A program made the position numbers and the translations under genes. Below, piece by piece: positions 33,048-40,400 of a stretch of DNA of 57,370 bases. The stretch is taken from assembly GCF_020400725.1 (NCBI RefSeq), contig NZ_JAINVG010000046.1, positions 1 to 57,370 of the forward strand, read 5' to 3'. The notes under the pieces were generated by a model, which did not search any database, was not told the origin of the DNA, and saw only the letters and a list, made by a program, of their open reading frames with translations. Within the stretch, counting starts at the first letter, position 1. Each line of letters starts with the position of its first letter. This DNA is from Streptomyces sp. NK15101. Lineage in GTDB: Bacteria; Actinomycetota; Actinomycetes; Streptomycetales; Streptomycetaceae.

Positions 33048-33952
33048 CGGGCGTCTCCTGCCGGGTACTCGACGCTGTCGGCGGTCAGTTCCATGAACGC
33101 CTCCTCCAGGGAGGCCGTACGGGTGGTCAACCGGTCGAGCAGCACCCGGTGCTCAAGCGCCAGTTCGCCGATGCGGGCCGCCGGCAGCCCGGTCACCGTC
33201 AGCAGACCGGCCTCCTCATCGACCTCCGCGCCCTCGCCGAGCAGCAGCGCCGTCAGGCGTGCCCGGTCCGGCGTGCCGACCGTCACGCCAGGGCGCCTGC
33301 CCCGCGCGGCGAACTCCGCCAGGCTCTCCGCCGCGATCAGCGCCCCCCGGCCGATGACCACCAACTCGTCCGCCGTGTGCTCCATCTCCGTCATCAGATG
33401 ACTCGACACGAACACCGTGCGGCCCTCCGCGGCCAGCCGCCGGAACAGCCCCCGCACCCACTTCACGCCCTCCGGGTCGAGGCCGTTCAGCGGCTCGTCG
33501 AACAGCAGCACCGGCGGGTCGCCGAGCAGCGCCCCGGCGATGCCGAGCCGCTGCCGCATGCCCAGCGAGTACCCGCCGATCCGGCGCCTGGCCGCCCCCG
33601 CCAGCCCCACCTCCTCCAGGACCTCGTCGACCCGGGAGAGCGGGATGCGGTTGCCGCGCGCCAGGACCGCCAGGTGCGCCCGCGCGGTGCGGCCCCCGTG
33701 CACGTCTCCGGCGTCGAGGAGCGCGCCGACGTGCCGCAGGCCGCGCGGCCGGTCCGTGAACGGCCGGCCGTCGACCGTCACCGACCCGCTCGTCGGCGTG
33801 TGCAGGCCCAGGACCATCCGCAAGGTGGTGCTCTTGCCCGAGCCGTTGGGGCCGAGGAATCCGGTGACCCGGCCGGGCCGGACGGTGAAGGTGAGCGCGT
33901 CGACGGCGGTCGTGGCGCCGTAGCGCTTGGTGAGTTCCCTGACTTCGATCAT
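33044..33952 (-). CDS. ABC transporter ATP-binding protein
   Basis: 302 residues; ATG at 33952. Walker A GPNGSGKST (about 36-44), signature YSLGMRQRL, Walker B VLLFDEP, and an H-loop in SSHLMTEM. The C-terminal 70 residues form the accessory domain common to BcrA/NodI-like drug exporters. Stop overlaps the permease start. Lies 134 bases from the divergent histidine-kinase start. Confidence 0.93.
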   Translation of the reverse strand: MIEVRELTKRYGATTAVDALTFTVRPGRVTGFLGPNGSGKSTTLRMVLGLHTPTSGSVTVDGRPFTDRPRGLRHVGALLDAGDVHGGRTARAHLAVLARGNRIPLSRVDEVLEEVGLAGAARRRIGGYSLGMRQRLGIAGALLGDPPVLLFDEPLNGLDPEGVKWVRGLFRRLAAEGRTVFVSSHLMTEMEHTADELVVIGRGALIAAESLAEFAARGRRPGVTVGTPDRARLTALLLGEGAEVDEEAGLLTVTGLPAARIGELALEHRVLLDRLTTRTASLEEAFMELTADSVEYPAGDAR

Positions 33953-34074
33953 GGGCACCACCGTGCCGTCCGGGCTCCGCGCCGGGCATCGGACCGGCAG
34001 GGACAATCCGCGGCGGGCCCTGTCACCCCAGGTCGTACACCCCTGGTCCGATGCCCGCGGCAGGGGCCGCCGTT

Positions 34075-34080
34075 TACGAT
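34075..34080 (+). promoter_or_regulatory. -10 box of a leaderless histidine-kinase transcript
   Basis: TACGAT followed by 6 bases and the ATG at 34087. Same sequence and spacing as the phosphatase gene at 14028. Confidence 0.5.
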
Positions 34081-34086
34081 CACCGC

Positions 34087-35469
34087 ATGTCCGCCACCCC
34101 GTCAGCACCGTTCTACAAGAGGGTCGCACCCGGCGGGTGGGCCGCCGTGGCCTGGGGCGCGGGCATCGCCTTCACGGCCCTCCTCAGGATCCCCGTGCCC
34201 GGTCAGGAAGGGCCCGACGTCCTGCCCGGCTTCGTCATCCTGCGCTGGGACGGCCTGTCCATGCTGGCCGTCGCCACCCTCCTCACCCTGCGCGGCAGCG
34301 CCCTCCTCGCCCGGCGTCCGACCGCCGCCCTCAACCACCTCCTCGTCGCCTCGGTCATCGCCTCCACCCCACTCGGCGTCACGGCCATCCCCTTCGCCCA
34401 GTACCTCGCGGTCGACGTCGCGCTCTACGCCGTCGCCGCCGCCCGCCCCCGCCCCGAGGCCCTGCGGGCGCTCCTGCTCGCTCTCGGACTGCTCGTCGTC
34501 TACGTGGCCGTTCGCCTGCTCGCCGGCTGGAGCGCCGGCACCACGAGCACCCTGGCGGTCGCCCTGACCGCCCTCGTGGCCTGGCTCCTCGGCCGCTCGG
34601 AGGGACAGGCCCGGGAATACGCGGAGCGGAGTCGCGCCCAGGCCGCCGCGCAGGCCGTCACCGCCGAACGCCTCCGGATAGCCCGCGAGATGCACGACAC
34701 GGTCGCCCACAGCATCGGGATCGTCGCCCTCCAGGCCGGGGCCGCCCGCCGGGTCATCACGACCCAGCCCGAGGCGGCCCGGCAGGCCCTCACCGAGATC
34801 GAGACGGCGAGCCGCGAGACCCTCGCCGGCCTGCGCCGGATGCTCGGCGCCCTGCGTACGGCGGACAGGGAGACGGAGACCCGGCCCGAGACGACCCCGG
34901 CCGCCCCCGGCCGTACGACGACCGCCCCGAGCAGCACCGCGACCGCCGGCGGATCCACGACGGCCGCCCCCGGCCGTACGACGGCCGCGACCGGCGGCGC
35001 CGAGACCTCCCCCGGCCGTACCGCGATCTCCGCCGGAGCCCGGGGACTCCCCGAGATGCCAGGTCTCGCCGCGCTCGACCGGCTCGCCGAACTCACCGGG
35101 AACGCCGGCGTCCGGGTCGCCGTCCGCAGGGTCGGAACCCCGTCCCCGCTGCCCCCGGACCTCGACCTCTCCGCCTTCCGGATCGTCCAGGAGTCCGTCA
35201 CCAACGTCGTACGGCACTCGGGCGCCGACTCCTGCACGGTCACCGTCGACCACCACGACCCCGGACACCTCACCGTCACCGTCGAGGACCGCGGCCCCGC
35301 CCCCGGCCACGCGCGCGTGAGCCCCGGCCCGGGCTCCGGGTACGGCCTCACCGGGATGCGGGAGCGCGTCGCGGTGCTGCACGGAGAGTTCACCGCGGGA
35401 CCCCGCCCCGGCGGCGGCTTCCGCGTCACCGCCCGCCTTCCCCTGCCCACAGGAGTCACCGACCGATGA
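34087..35469 (+). CDS. DesK-type (HisKA_3) sensor histidine kinase
   Basis: 460 residues. Five membrane helices in 15-180, then HisKA_3 with phosphoacceptor His in RIAREMHDTVAHS (about residue 205), and an HATPase_c domain from about 340 (VQESVTNVVRHSGA, GYGLTGMRERV). Between them is an unusual Pro/Thr/Ala-rich linker (about 265-315) with repeated APGRTT units. TGA overlaps the response-regulator ATG. Probably senses an envelope-active compound and controls the divergent ABC exporter. Confidence 0.9.
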   Translation: MSATPSAPFYKRVAPGGWAAVAWGAGIAFTALLRIPVPGQEGPDVLPGFVILRWDGLSMLAVATLLTLRGSALLARRPTAALNHLLVASVIASTPLGVTAIPFAQYLAVDVALYAVAAARPRPEALRALLLALGLLVVYVAVRLLAGWSAGTTSTLAVALTALVAWLLGRSEGQAREYAERSRAQAAAQAVTAERLRIAREMHDTVAHSIGIVALQAGAARRVITTQPEAARQALTEIETASRETLAGLRRMLGALRTADRETETRPETTPAAPGRTTTAPSSTATAGGSTTAAPGRTTAATGGAETSPGRTAISAGARGLPEMPGLAALDRLAELTGNAGVRVAVRRVGTPSPLPPDLDLSAFRIVQESVTNVVRHSGADSCTVTVDHHDPGHLTVTVEDRGPAPGHARVSPGPGSGYGLTGMRERVAVLHGEFTAGPRPGGGFRVTARLPLPTGVTDR

Positions 35470-36143
35470 GCCAGACCACCACCGGGCAGCCGGTCCGCGT
35501 CGTCCTCGCCGACGACCAGCCCCTGGTGCGCGCCGCGCTCCGGATGGTCATCACCGACACGGCGGACCTCGTCGTCGTCGGCGAGGCCGCGAACGGCGCC
35601 GAGGCCGTCCGCCTCGTCGGGGAGACCGGCGCCGACGTCGTCGTCATGGACCTGCGGATGCCCGGCACGGACGGCATCGAGGCCACCCGGATCATCACCG
35701 GGGACCCCACCGGTGCCCGTGTCGTCGTCCTCACCACCTTCGACGACGACGACCACGTGTACGCGGCGCTCCACGCGGGCGCGTCCGGATTCCTCGTCAA
35801 GGACATGGCCCTGGACGACATCCTCGCCGCCGTCCGCGTCGTCGCCTCCGGCGACGCCCTCATCGCGCCCAGCGTCACCCGGCGCCTCATCAAGGAGTTC
35901 ACCGACCGCCCCAGGACCCCGCCCGCCCCGCGCCGCCGCGCCGAGGGGATCACCGACCGCGAGCGCGAGGTCCTCACCCTCGTCGGGCGCGGCCTCTCCA
36001 ACGCCGAGATCGCCGAGGCGCTCCACATCAGCATCGCCACCGCGAAGACCTACGTCACCCGGCTGCTCGCCAAGCTGGACGCCCGCGACCGCGTGCAGCT
36101 CGTGATCATCGCGTACGAGGCGGGCCTGGTCTCCGCCGCCTGA
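35466..36143 (+). CDS. NarL/FixJ-family response regulator
   Basis: 225 residues. Receiver domain 10-125 with phosphoacceptor Asp62 (VVVMDLRMPG), Thr90 and Lys112; a LuxR-type HTH at 155-220 (ITDREREVLTLVGRGLSNAEIAEALHIS). Coupled to the kinase by ATGA. The probable target is the ABC exporter on the opposite strand. Confidence 0.93.
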   Translation: MSQTTTGQPVRVVLADDQPLVRAALRMVITDTADLVVVGEAANGAEAVRLVGETGADVVVMDLRMPGTDGIEATRIITGDPTGARVVVLTTFDDDDHVYAALHAGASGFLVKDMALDDILAAVRVVASGDALIAPSVTRRLIKEFTDRPRTPPAPRRRAEGITDREREVLTLVGRGLSNAEIAEALHISIATAKTYVTRLLAKLDARDRVQLVIIAYEAGLVSAA

Positions 36144-36256
36144 GGGCCCCGGCGGCGCTCACACGATCCGGTGATCCACTCGCGAGCCGCCGGCCGTCCC
36201 GTCACGGCCCGCTTGGATGGAGGCGACCCATCCGGTCCGTCGAGAGAGAGCCGCCC

Positions 36257-36760
36257 ATGGCGAACACCTGGCTGCCACCCGCCGAGTACGTCCACACGCT
36301 GCCGAGAGCGACCGCGTACGCCTGCCTCTACTTCACCGACACCGCCGGCCGCCCCTTCCAGCTCCGGGCCGCCTACCCGACCGAGCCGTGGCAGTGGCCC
36401 GGCGGCAACATGGACCCGGGAGAGACCCCGTGGGAGACCGCGGTGCGCGAGTGCCACGAGGAGACCGGGATCGTCTTCACCGGCGAACCGCGCCTCCTCG
36501 CCGCCCACTTCGTCACGGACCGGGGCGCGGACTGGCCGGCCAACCACATCGGCTTCATCTTCGACGGGGGCGAGCTGACGGACGAACAGATCGCCGCCGT
36601 CGTCCTCGACCCCGAGGAGCACAGCGAGTACCGCCTGCGGACCCTGGACGAGTGGGAGCGGGAGATGAACCCGCGCGAGTTCGCCCGCCTCGCCGCGATC
36701 GACCGGGCGCGAAGGACCGGTTCGACCGTGTACGTGGAGAGCGGACGCACCGCGACGTGA
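36257..36760 (+). CDS. Nudix hydrolase
   Basis: 167 residues. The complete Nudix box runs from Gly49 to Ile72: GG-N-MDPGETPWETAVRECHEETG, with REx2EE geometry intact. The region around FQLRAAYPTEPWQWPGG precedes it. The general reaction is hydrolysis of a nucleoside diphosphate linked to another moiety; the substrate is unknown. GAGAGAG lies 5-10 bases before the ATG. Confidence 0.92.
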   Translation: MANTWLPPAEYVHTLPRATAYACLYFTDTAGRPFQLRAAYPTEPWQWPGGNMDPGETPWETAVRECHEETGIVFTGEPRLLAAHFVTDRGADWPANHIGFIFDGGELTDEQIAAVVLDPEEHSEYRLRTLDEWEREMNPREFARLAAIDRARRTGSTVYVESGRTAT

Positions 36761-36764
36761 GTGT

Positions 36765-36790
36765 GGGGCCCGTCCACCGGGACGGGCCCC
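36765..36790. terminator. Bidirectional terminator between Nudix and AMIN-like genes
   Basis: GGGGCCCGTCC-ACCG-GGACGGGCCCC, a perfect 11-bp stem in the 42-base gap between the convergent stop codons. Confidence 0.85.
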
Positions 36791-36802
36791 GACCGTGCGC
36801 GC

Positions 36803-37327
36803 TCAGGCCCGGCAGCCCACCGTCGGGTGGGCGATGTCGACGACGAAGCGCTCCGGCGAGTGCAGCCGGAAGGTCTTGTACGCGGGCTTGGTGTCGAAGG
36901 CGGCTCCGATGCCGACCACGCCCTCGAAGTCGCCGGTCAGGGCGACCCCCTTGAGCGCGGGCAGATAGATCTTCAGCAGCCGGGGGCCCTGGTAGACGGA
37001 CCGGCCGGCGTCGTCGTGGGCGGCCGCGGGGGAGAGCTTGATCTCCAGGAAGTACTTCCCCGCGAGCGGGACCCTCTCTCCCGAACCGTCGTAGTGCAGC
37101 GAGCGGGACTGAAGGACGGTGACCGGGGGCATGGCACCCCGTACGTCGATCACGAGCCGGTCGAAGGTGGCGTGGCCGCCCCAGCGGGCGTTGACGACCA
37201 GGGCCGTGGCCGGGGTCGAGGCGCTCGGGGTCGGGGTGCCGGCCGCGCCCGCCGGGATCGTGGCGCCGATCCCGGCGGTCAGCAGGATTCCCGCGGCGAC
37301 GGCCGCGAGGGTGTGGCGGTGATGCAT
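36803..37327 (-). CDS. Secreted AMIN-like domain protein
   Basis: 174 residues from the ATG at 37327 (GGGGGA 4-5 bases before; an ATG at 37339 has none). Signal peptide 1-29 (AAVAAGILLTAGIGA, cut near GAA). The mature part matches the AMIN-like beta-domain: ATFDRLVIDVRGAMPPV, LHYDGSGERVPLAGKYFLEIKL, GVVGIGAAFDTKPAYKTFRLHSPERFVVDIAH. Such domains bind cell-wall polymers or target amidases. No catalytic domain is attached. Confidence 0.78.
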   Translation of the reverse strand: MHHRHTLAAVAAGILLTAGIGATIPAGAAGTPTPSASTPATALVVNARWGGHATFDRLVIDVRGAMPPVTVLQSRSLHYDGSGERVPLAGKYFLEIKLSPAAAHDDAGRSVYQGPRLLKIYLPALKGVALTGDFEGVVGIGAAFDTKPAYKTFRLHSPERFVVDIAHPTVGCRA

Positions 37328-37436
37328 GACGTCCCCCATTTTCTGCGGTTCCGGGGACAGTGGTGTCACTGGCAGAGACAACCACCACAACGATACGGTT
37401 CCACCCTTTTCAGGGTATATGGGGTAAAAATTCTCC

Positions 37437-38102
37437 ATGTGCTGGAGCGCGACCGCCGACCTCTGGGCGGGCCTCGGGATCGCCGCCGTCGGCGGCGCCT
37501 CCCTGGCCTCCGTACGCCGCCCCGGGGACGCGCCGCTCGCCGCCCTGCCCCTGCTCCTCGGCGCCCACCAGGTCGTGGAGGCCGCCGTCTGGCACGCCGG
37601 CGGCGGAACCGGGCCCGCCACCCTCGCCTGGGCCGTGATCGCGCTCCCCCTGCTGCCCCTCTGGGTGCCCCTCGGCGTCCTCTCCGCGGCCCGCCCCGCC
37701 GACCGGCCGCTCCTGCTCCCGCCGCTCGCCGCCGGCCTCGTCACCGCCTCCGTCCTCGCGTACCGCCTCACCGTCCGCCCCGTCTCCGCCGAGATCCGGG
37801 GCCACACCCTCGGCTACGCCGTCGACCTGCCGCACGCGCCGCTGGTCCTCGTCGGATACCTGTTCGCCACCGTCGGCGCGCTGCTCCTCGCCCGCGACCG
37901 GCTCCTGCGGATCCTCGGGCTCCTCACCGGCCTCGGAGCGGCCGTCTGTGCCCTCCTGTGGCGCACCGAGTTCGTCTCCACCTGGTGCGCCCTCGCGGCG
38001 GCCGCCTCGCTGCTGCTGCTCGTCTGGACCCGTCGCCGACGCCCGGTGACATCCGCGGAGGATCCGAGCCCGGTCGGCCGTAACCCGACGGCCTCTCAGT
38101 AG
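37437..38102 (+). CDS. DUF6629-family membrane protein
   Basis: 221 residues beginning with the family-typical MCWSATADL; about seven hydrophobic helices, with HQVVEAAVWH and a second HAPLVLVGYLFATV segment. Function unknown. An A-rich element (TAAAAAT) ends 5 bases before the ATG and GTATAT lies 10 bases earlier, so the start may be leaderless or nearly so. Confidence 0.75.
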   Translation: MCWSATADLWAGLGIAAVGGASLASVRRPGDAPLAALPLLLGAHQVVEAAVWHAGGGTGPATLAWAVIALPLLPLWVPLGVLSAARPADRPLLLPPLAAGLVTASVLAYRLTVRPVSAEIRGHTLGYAVDLPHAPLVLVGYLFATVGALLLARDRLLRILGLLTGLGAAVCALLWRTEFVSTWCALAAAASLLLLVWTRRRRPVTSAEDPSPVGRNPTASQ

Positions 38103-38113
38103 TTGACCCGGGC

Positions 38114-38326
38114 ATGAAGAAGCGCAGCATGCTCGCCATCGCCTCCCTCGCCGCAGGCGTCGTCACCGCCATCGTCACCCCGCCGCCGCAGGCCAGCGCC
38201 ACCGAGAACCCTCTCGCCGGCACGACGGGCCTCCTCCAGGACGACCAGACCGCCACCGTCCTCCACGAGACCGTCCAGGGCGCCGAGGGCGCCCTCCAGA
38301 ACCAGCAGGGTGGCGGGCTGCTCTGA
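38114..38326 (+). CDS. Small secreted protein of unknown function
   Basis: 70 residues. A clean signal peptide (MKKRSMLAIASLAAGVVTAI, ending ASA near residue 29) leaves a 40-residue mature peptide rich in Gln, Gly and Thr (QDDQTATVLHETVQGAEGAL, GGGLL end). No Cys. Followed by a perfect 14-bp hairpin, so it is the last gene of its transcript. No recognised domain; distantly reminiscent of small morphogenetic peptides by size only. Confidence 0.6.
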   Translation: MKKRSMLAIASLAAGVVTAIVTPPPQASATENPLAGTTGLLQDDQTATVLHETVQGAEGALQNQQGGGLL

Positions 38327-38346
38327 CGCCTCGTCCCAGGTGGCGA

Positions 38347-38383
38347 CCGGTGCCCCGCGTTCCCGACGGACGCGGGGCACCGG
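38347..38383 (+). terminator. Hairpin after the small secreted protein gene
   Basis: Perfect 14-bp stem (38347-38360 with 38370-38383) around a 9-base loop, 21 bases after the stop. Confidence 0.8.
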
Positions 38384-38449
38384 CACGCCGTGACCCGGGA
38401 GGAGGCAGCCCGTGCGCGCGCCGTGCGTGAGTAATGACAGGATGTCCCC

Positions 38450-38950
38450 ATGAGCAACGAGAACGTTTACTTCGAGATCAACATCAACGACAAGCCCGCG
38501 GGCCGCATCACCTTCAAGCTGTTCGACGACGTCGTCCCGAAGACGGCGCAGAACTTCCGCGAGCTCGCGACCGGCGAGCACGGCTTCGGCTACGCAGGCT
38601 CCCCGTTCCACCGCGTCATCCCGAACTTCATGCTGCAGGGCGGTGACTTCACCCGCCGCAACGGCACCGGCGGCAAGAGCATCTACGGCGAGAAGTTCGA
38701 GGACGAGAACTTCAAGCTGAAGCACGACCGTCCGTTCCTGCTCTCGATGGCGAACGCGGGCAAGAACACCAACGGCTCGCAGTTCTTCATCACCACGGTC
38801 GTCACCAGCTGGCTCGACGGCAAGCACGTCGTCTTCGGCGAGGTCGTCGAAGGCCAGGACCTGGTCAAGCAGATCGAGTCCCTCGGCTCCGACTCCGGCG
38901 CCACCAAGGCCAAGATCGAGGTCGCCGAGTCCGGCATCGTGAAGGCCTGA
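38450..38950 (+). CDS. Eukaryote-like cyclophilin (peptidyl-prolyl isomerase)
   Basis: 166 residues, cytosolic. The active-site residues fall at the same numbers as in human CypA: Arg55, Phe60, Met61, Gln63, Ala101, Asn102, Gln111, Phe113, Trp121, Leu122 and His126 (FHRVIPNFMLQGGDF, SMANAGKNTNGSQFFI, WLDGKHVVFG). Trp121 is the residue needed for cyclosporin binding and is absent from many bacterial enzymes. Streptomyces are known to carry such CypA-like proteins. CAGGAT ends 6 bases before the ATG, so the mRNA may be leaderless. Confidence 0.95.
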   Translation: MSNENVYFEININDKPAGRITFKLFDDVVPKTAQNFRELATGEHGFGYAGSPFHRVIPNFMLQGGDFTRRNGTGGKSIYGEKFEDENFKLKHDRPFLLSMANAGKNTNGSQFFITTVVTSWLDGKHVVFGEVVEGQDLVKQIESLGSDSGATKAKIEVAESGIVKA

Positions 38951-39001
38951 TCGCCCTTCGGAGCTGAGCGGAGGGCCCCTGCGCCCTCGCTCGCCCAACC
39001 C

Positions 39002-39056
39002 GGACGGGGCGGGGAACGCGGTCCATCGGACGCGAGCCCCCGCCCCGCCGTGGCTC
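39002..39056. terminator. Probable terminator after the cyclophilin gene
   Basis: GGCGGGG and CCCCGCC arms separated by about 30 bases, with a secondary GCGTCC/GGACGC pairing inside; lies in the gap between two convergent genes. The exact stem is not unique. Confidence 0.4.
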
Positions 39057-39070
39057 CCGCCCCCGACGCC

Positions 39071-39907
39071 TCAGGCGAAGGCCGGCGCGTTCCGCACCGC
39101 CCAGGCCGAGAAGGGCCGGGGCGCCCGCCCGAGCACCCGCTCCACATCGGGGCTCACCCGCTGCTCGTCCGCGCGGGGCTCGCCCATCACCGACAGCATC
39201 CCGTCGACGGCCACCTCCGGCAGGAACCGCGTCAACTGCGACCGGGCCTCGTCGGCGCTCTGCGCCACGAACTCCACCGGCGCGTCCAGCGCTTCGGCCA
39301 GCGCCCGCACCTGCTCCCGCGGCGAGACCGCGGTCGGCCCCGTCAGGACGTACGTCCGCCCGGCGTGCGCCGGGTCGCGCAGCGCGGCGGCCGCGACCCC
39401 GGCGATGTCCGCCGGATCCACCAAGGGCAGCGCCACATCGGCGAACGGGGCCGCGACGGTACGGGCCGAGCGCACCTGCTCGGCCCAGAGGAAGGCATTG
39501 GACGCGAAGCCGCCGGGCCGCAGCACCGTCCACTCGACACCCGACTCCCGTACCGCGGTCTCGAACGCGCGCAGGATCTCGTGCGACGCCGAATCGGTCC
39601 GCGTCCCCACCAGCTGCGAGGACTGGAACACGATCCGCCGCACCCCGCAGGCCACCGCCGCCGCCACGATCTCGCGCGGACGCAGCTCGTCCCCGAGGCC
39701 CGCGACGAGCAGGTACACGGCCTCCGCGCCCTCGAACAGCCCCTTGAGGCCCTCCGCATCGGCCAGGTCGCCCTGCCGGTGCGCCACACCGACGGGCAGC
39801 CCCTCGGCCGGACGGCGGCTCACCGCCGTGACCTCCTCGCCGGCCGCGGCCAGCATCTCCACCAGCGGTCGCCCGACGTTTCCGGTCGCTCCGGTCACCA
39901 CGATCAC
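39071..39907 (-). CDS. NmrA-like NAD(P)-binding protein
   Basis: 278 residues from GTG with GGAGG 9 bases upstream. Rossmann motif TGATGNVGRP at 5-14; QGDLADAEGLKGLFEGAEAVYLL typical of the atypical SDR5 group; the Tyr-Lys catalytic pair is missing, as in NmrA-type redox sensors or quinone reductases (FQSSQLVG replaces it). C-terminal VRALAEALDAPVEF is a common feature. Substrate unknown. Confidence 0.83.
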   Translation of the reverse strand: MIVVTGATGNVGRPLVEMLAAAGEEVTAVSRRPAEGLPVGVAHRQGDLADAEGLKGLFEGAEAVYLLVAGLGDELRPREIVAAAVACGVRRIVFQSSQLVGTRTDSASHEILRAFETAVRESGVEWTVLRPGGFASNAFLWAEQVRSARTVAAPFADVALPLVDPADIAGVAAAALRDPAHAGRTYVLTGPTAVSPREQVRALAEALDAPVEFVAQSADEARSQLTRFLPEVAVDGMLSVMGEPRADEQRVSPDVERVLGRAPRPFSAWAVRNAPAFA

Positions 39908-40027
39908 AGCTGTTCCCCTCCAGGGAGTCCATGGCGGAGCGCGAACGCCCCGCCGTCTTCGTGACCTCATCCTGGAAGGCGAACCGGCCACCTCCTGGCC
40001 AGTTTCACGGACGGATTTGCGGCAGGG

Positions 40028-40276
40028 TCACTTCTCCTCGCCGTAGCGGCGCTCGAACCGGGCGATGCGGCCCTCGGAGTCCACGGTCCGCGCCTTGCCC
40101 GTGTAGAACGGGTGGCTCTCGGACGAGATCTCGACGTCGATCACGGGGTACGTCTCGCCGTCGTCCCACTCGATGGTCCGGTCGCTGGTCGCGGTGGACC
40201 GCGTCAGAAACGCGTACCCCGCCGAGCGGTCACGGAACACAACGGGGCGGTAGTCGGGCTGCTTGTCCTGCTGCAC
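40028..40276 (-). CDS. rpmE2: Type B (zinc-independent) 50S ribosomal protein L31
   Basis: 82 residues from GTG; GAGGAGG 5 bases before. The pattern HPFYTGK and the long insertion with DGETYPVIDVEISSESHPF are L31; no CxxC zinc motif occurs, so it is the C-minus paralogue that replaces the zinc form under zinc shortage. I saw no clear Zur-type palindrome in the preceding 120 bases, although such paralogues are often Zur-controlled. Confidence 0.9.
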   Translation of the reverse strand: MQQDKQPDYRPVVFRDRSAGYAFLTRSTATSDRTIEWDDGETYPVIDVEISSESHPFYTGKARTVDSEGRIARFERRYGEEK

Positions 40277-40400
40277 GTGTCCTCCTCGGGCTGCTGCCCT
40301 GACTCGTCCGGCCTGATCGGCACGGCACCCCCAGCCTCCCCGGCCCCCCGGTCCCCGACCAGCGCCACGGGCCCGACCGGGTGACACCCGCCCGATCGGC

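Noticed and set aside
37340..37420. GGAAC-type ECF promoter in front of the AMIN-like gene
   Set aside because: A GGAACC element exists on the minus strand, but no -10 at correct spacing could be chosen with confidence.
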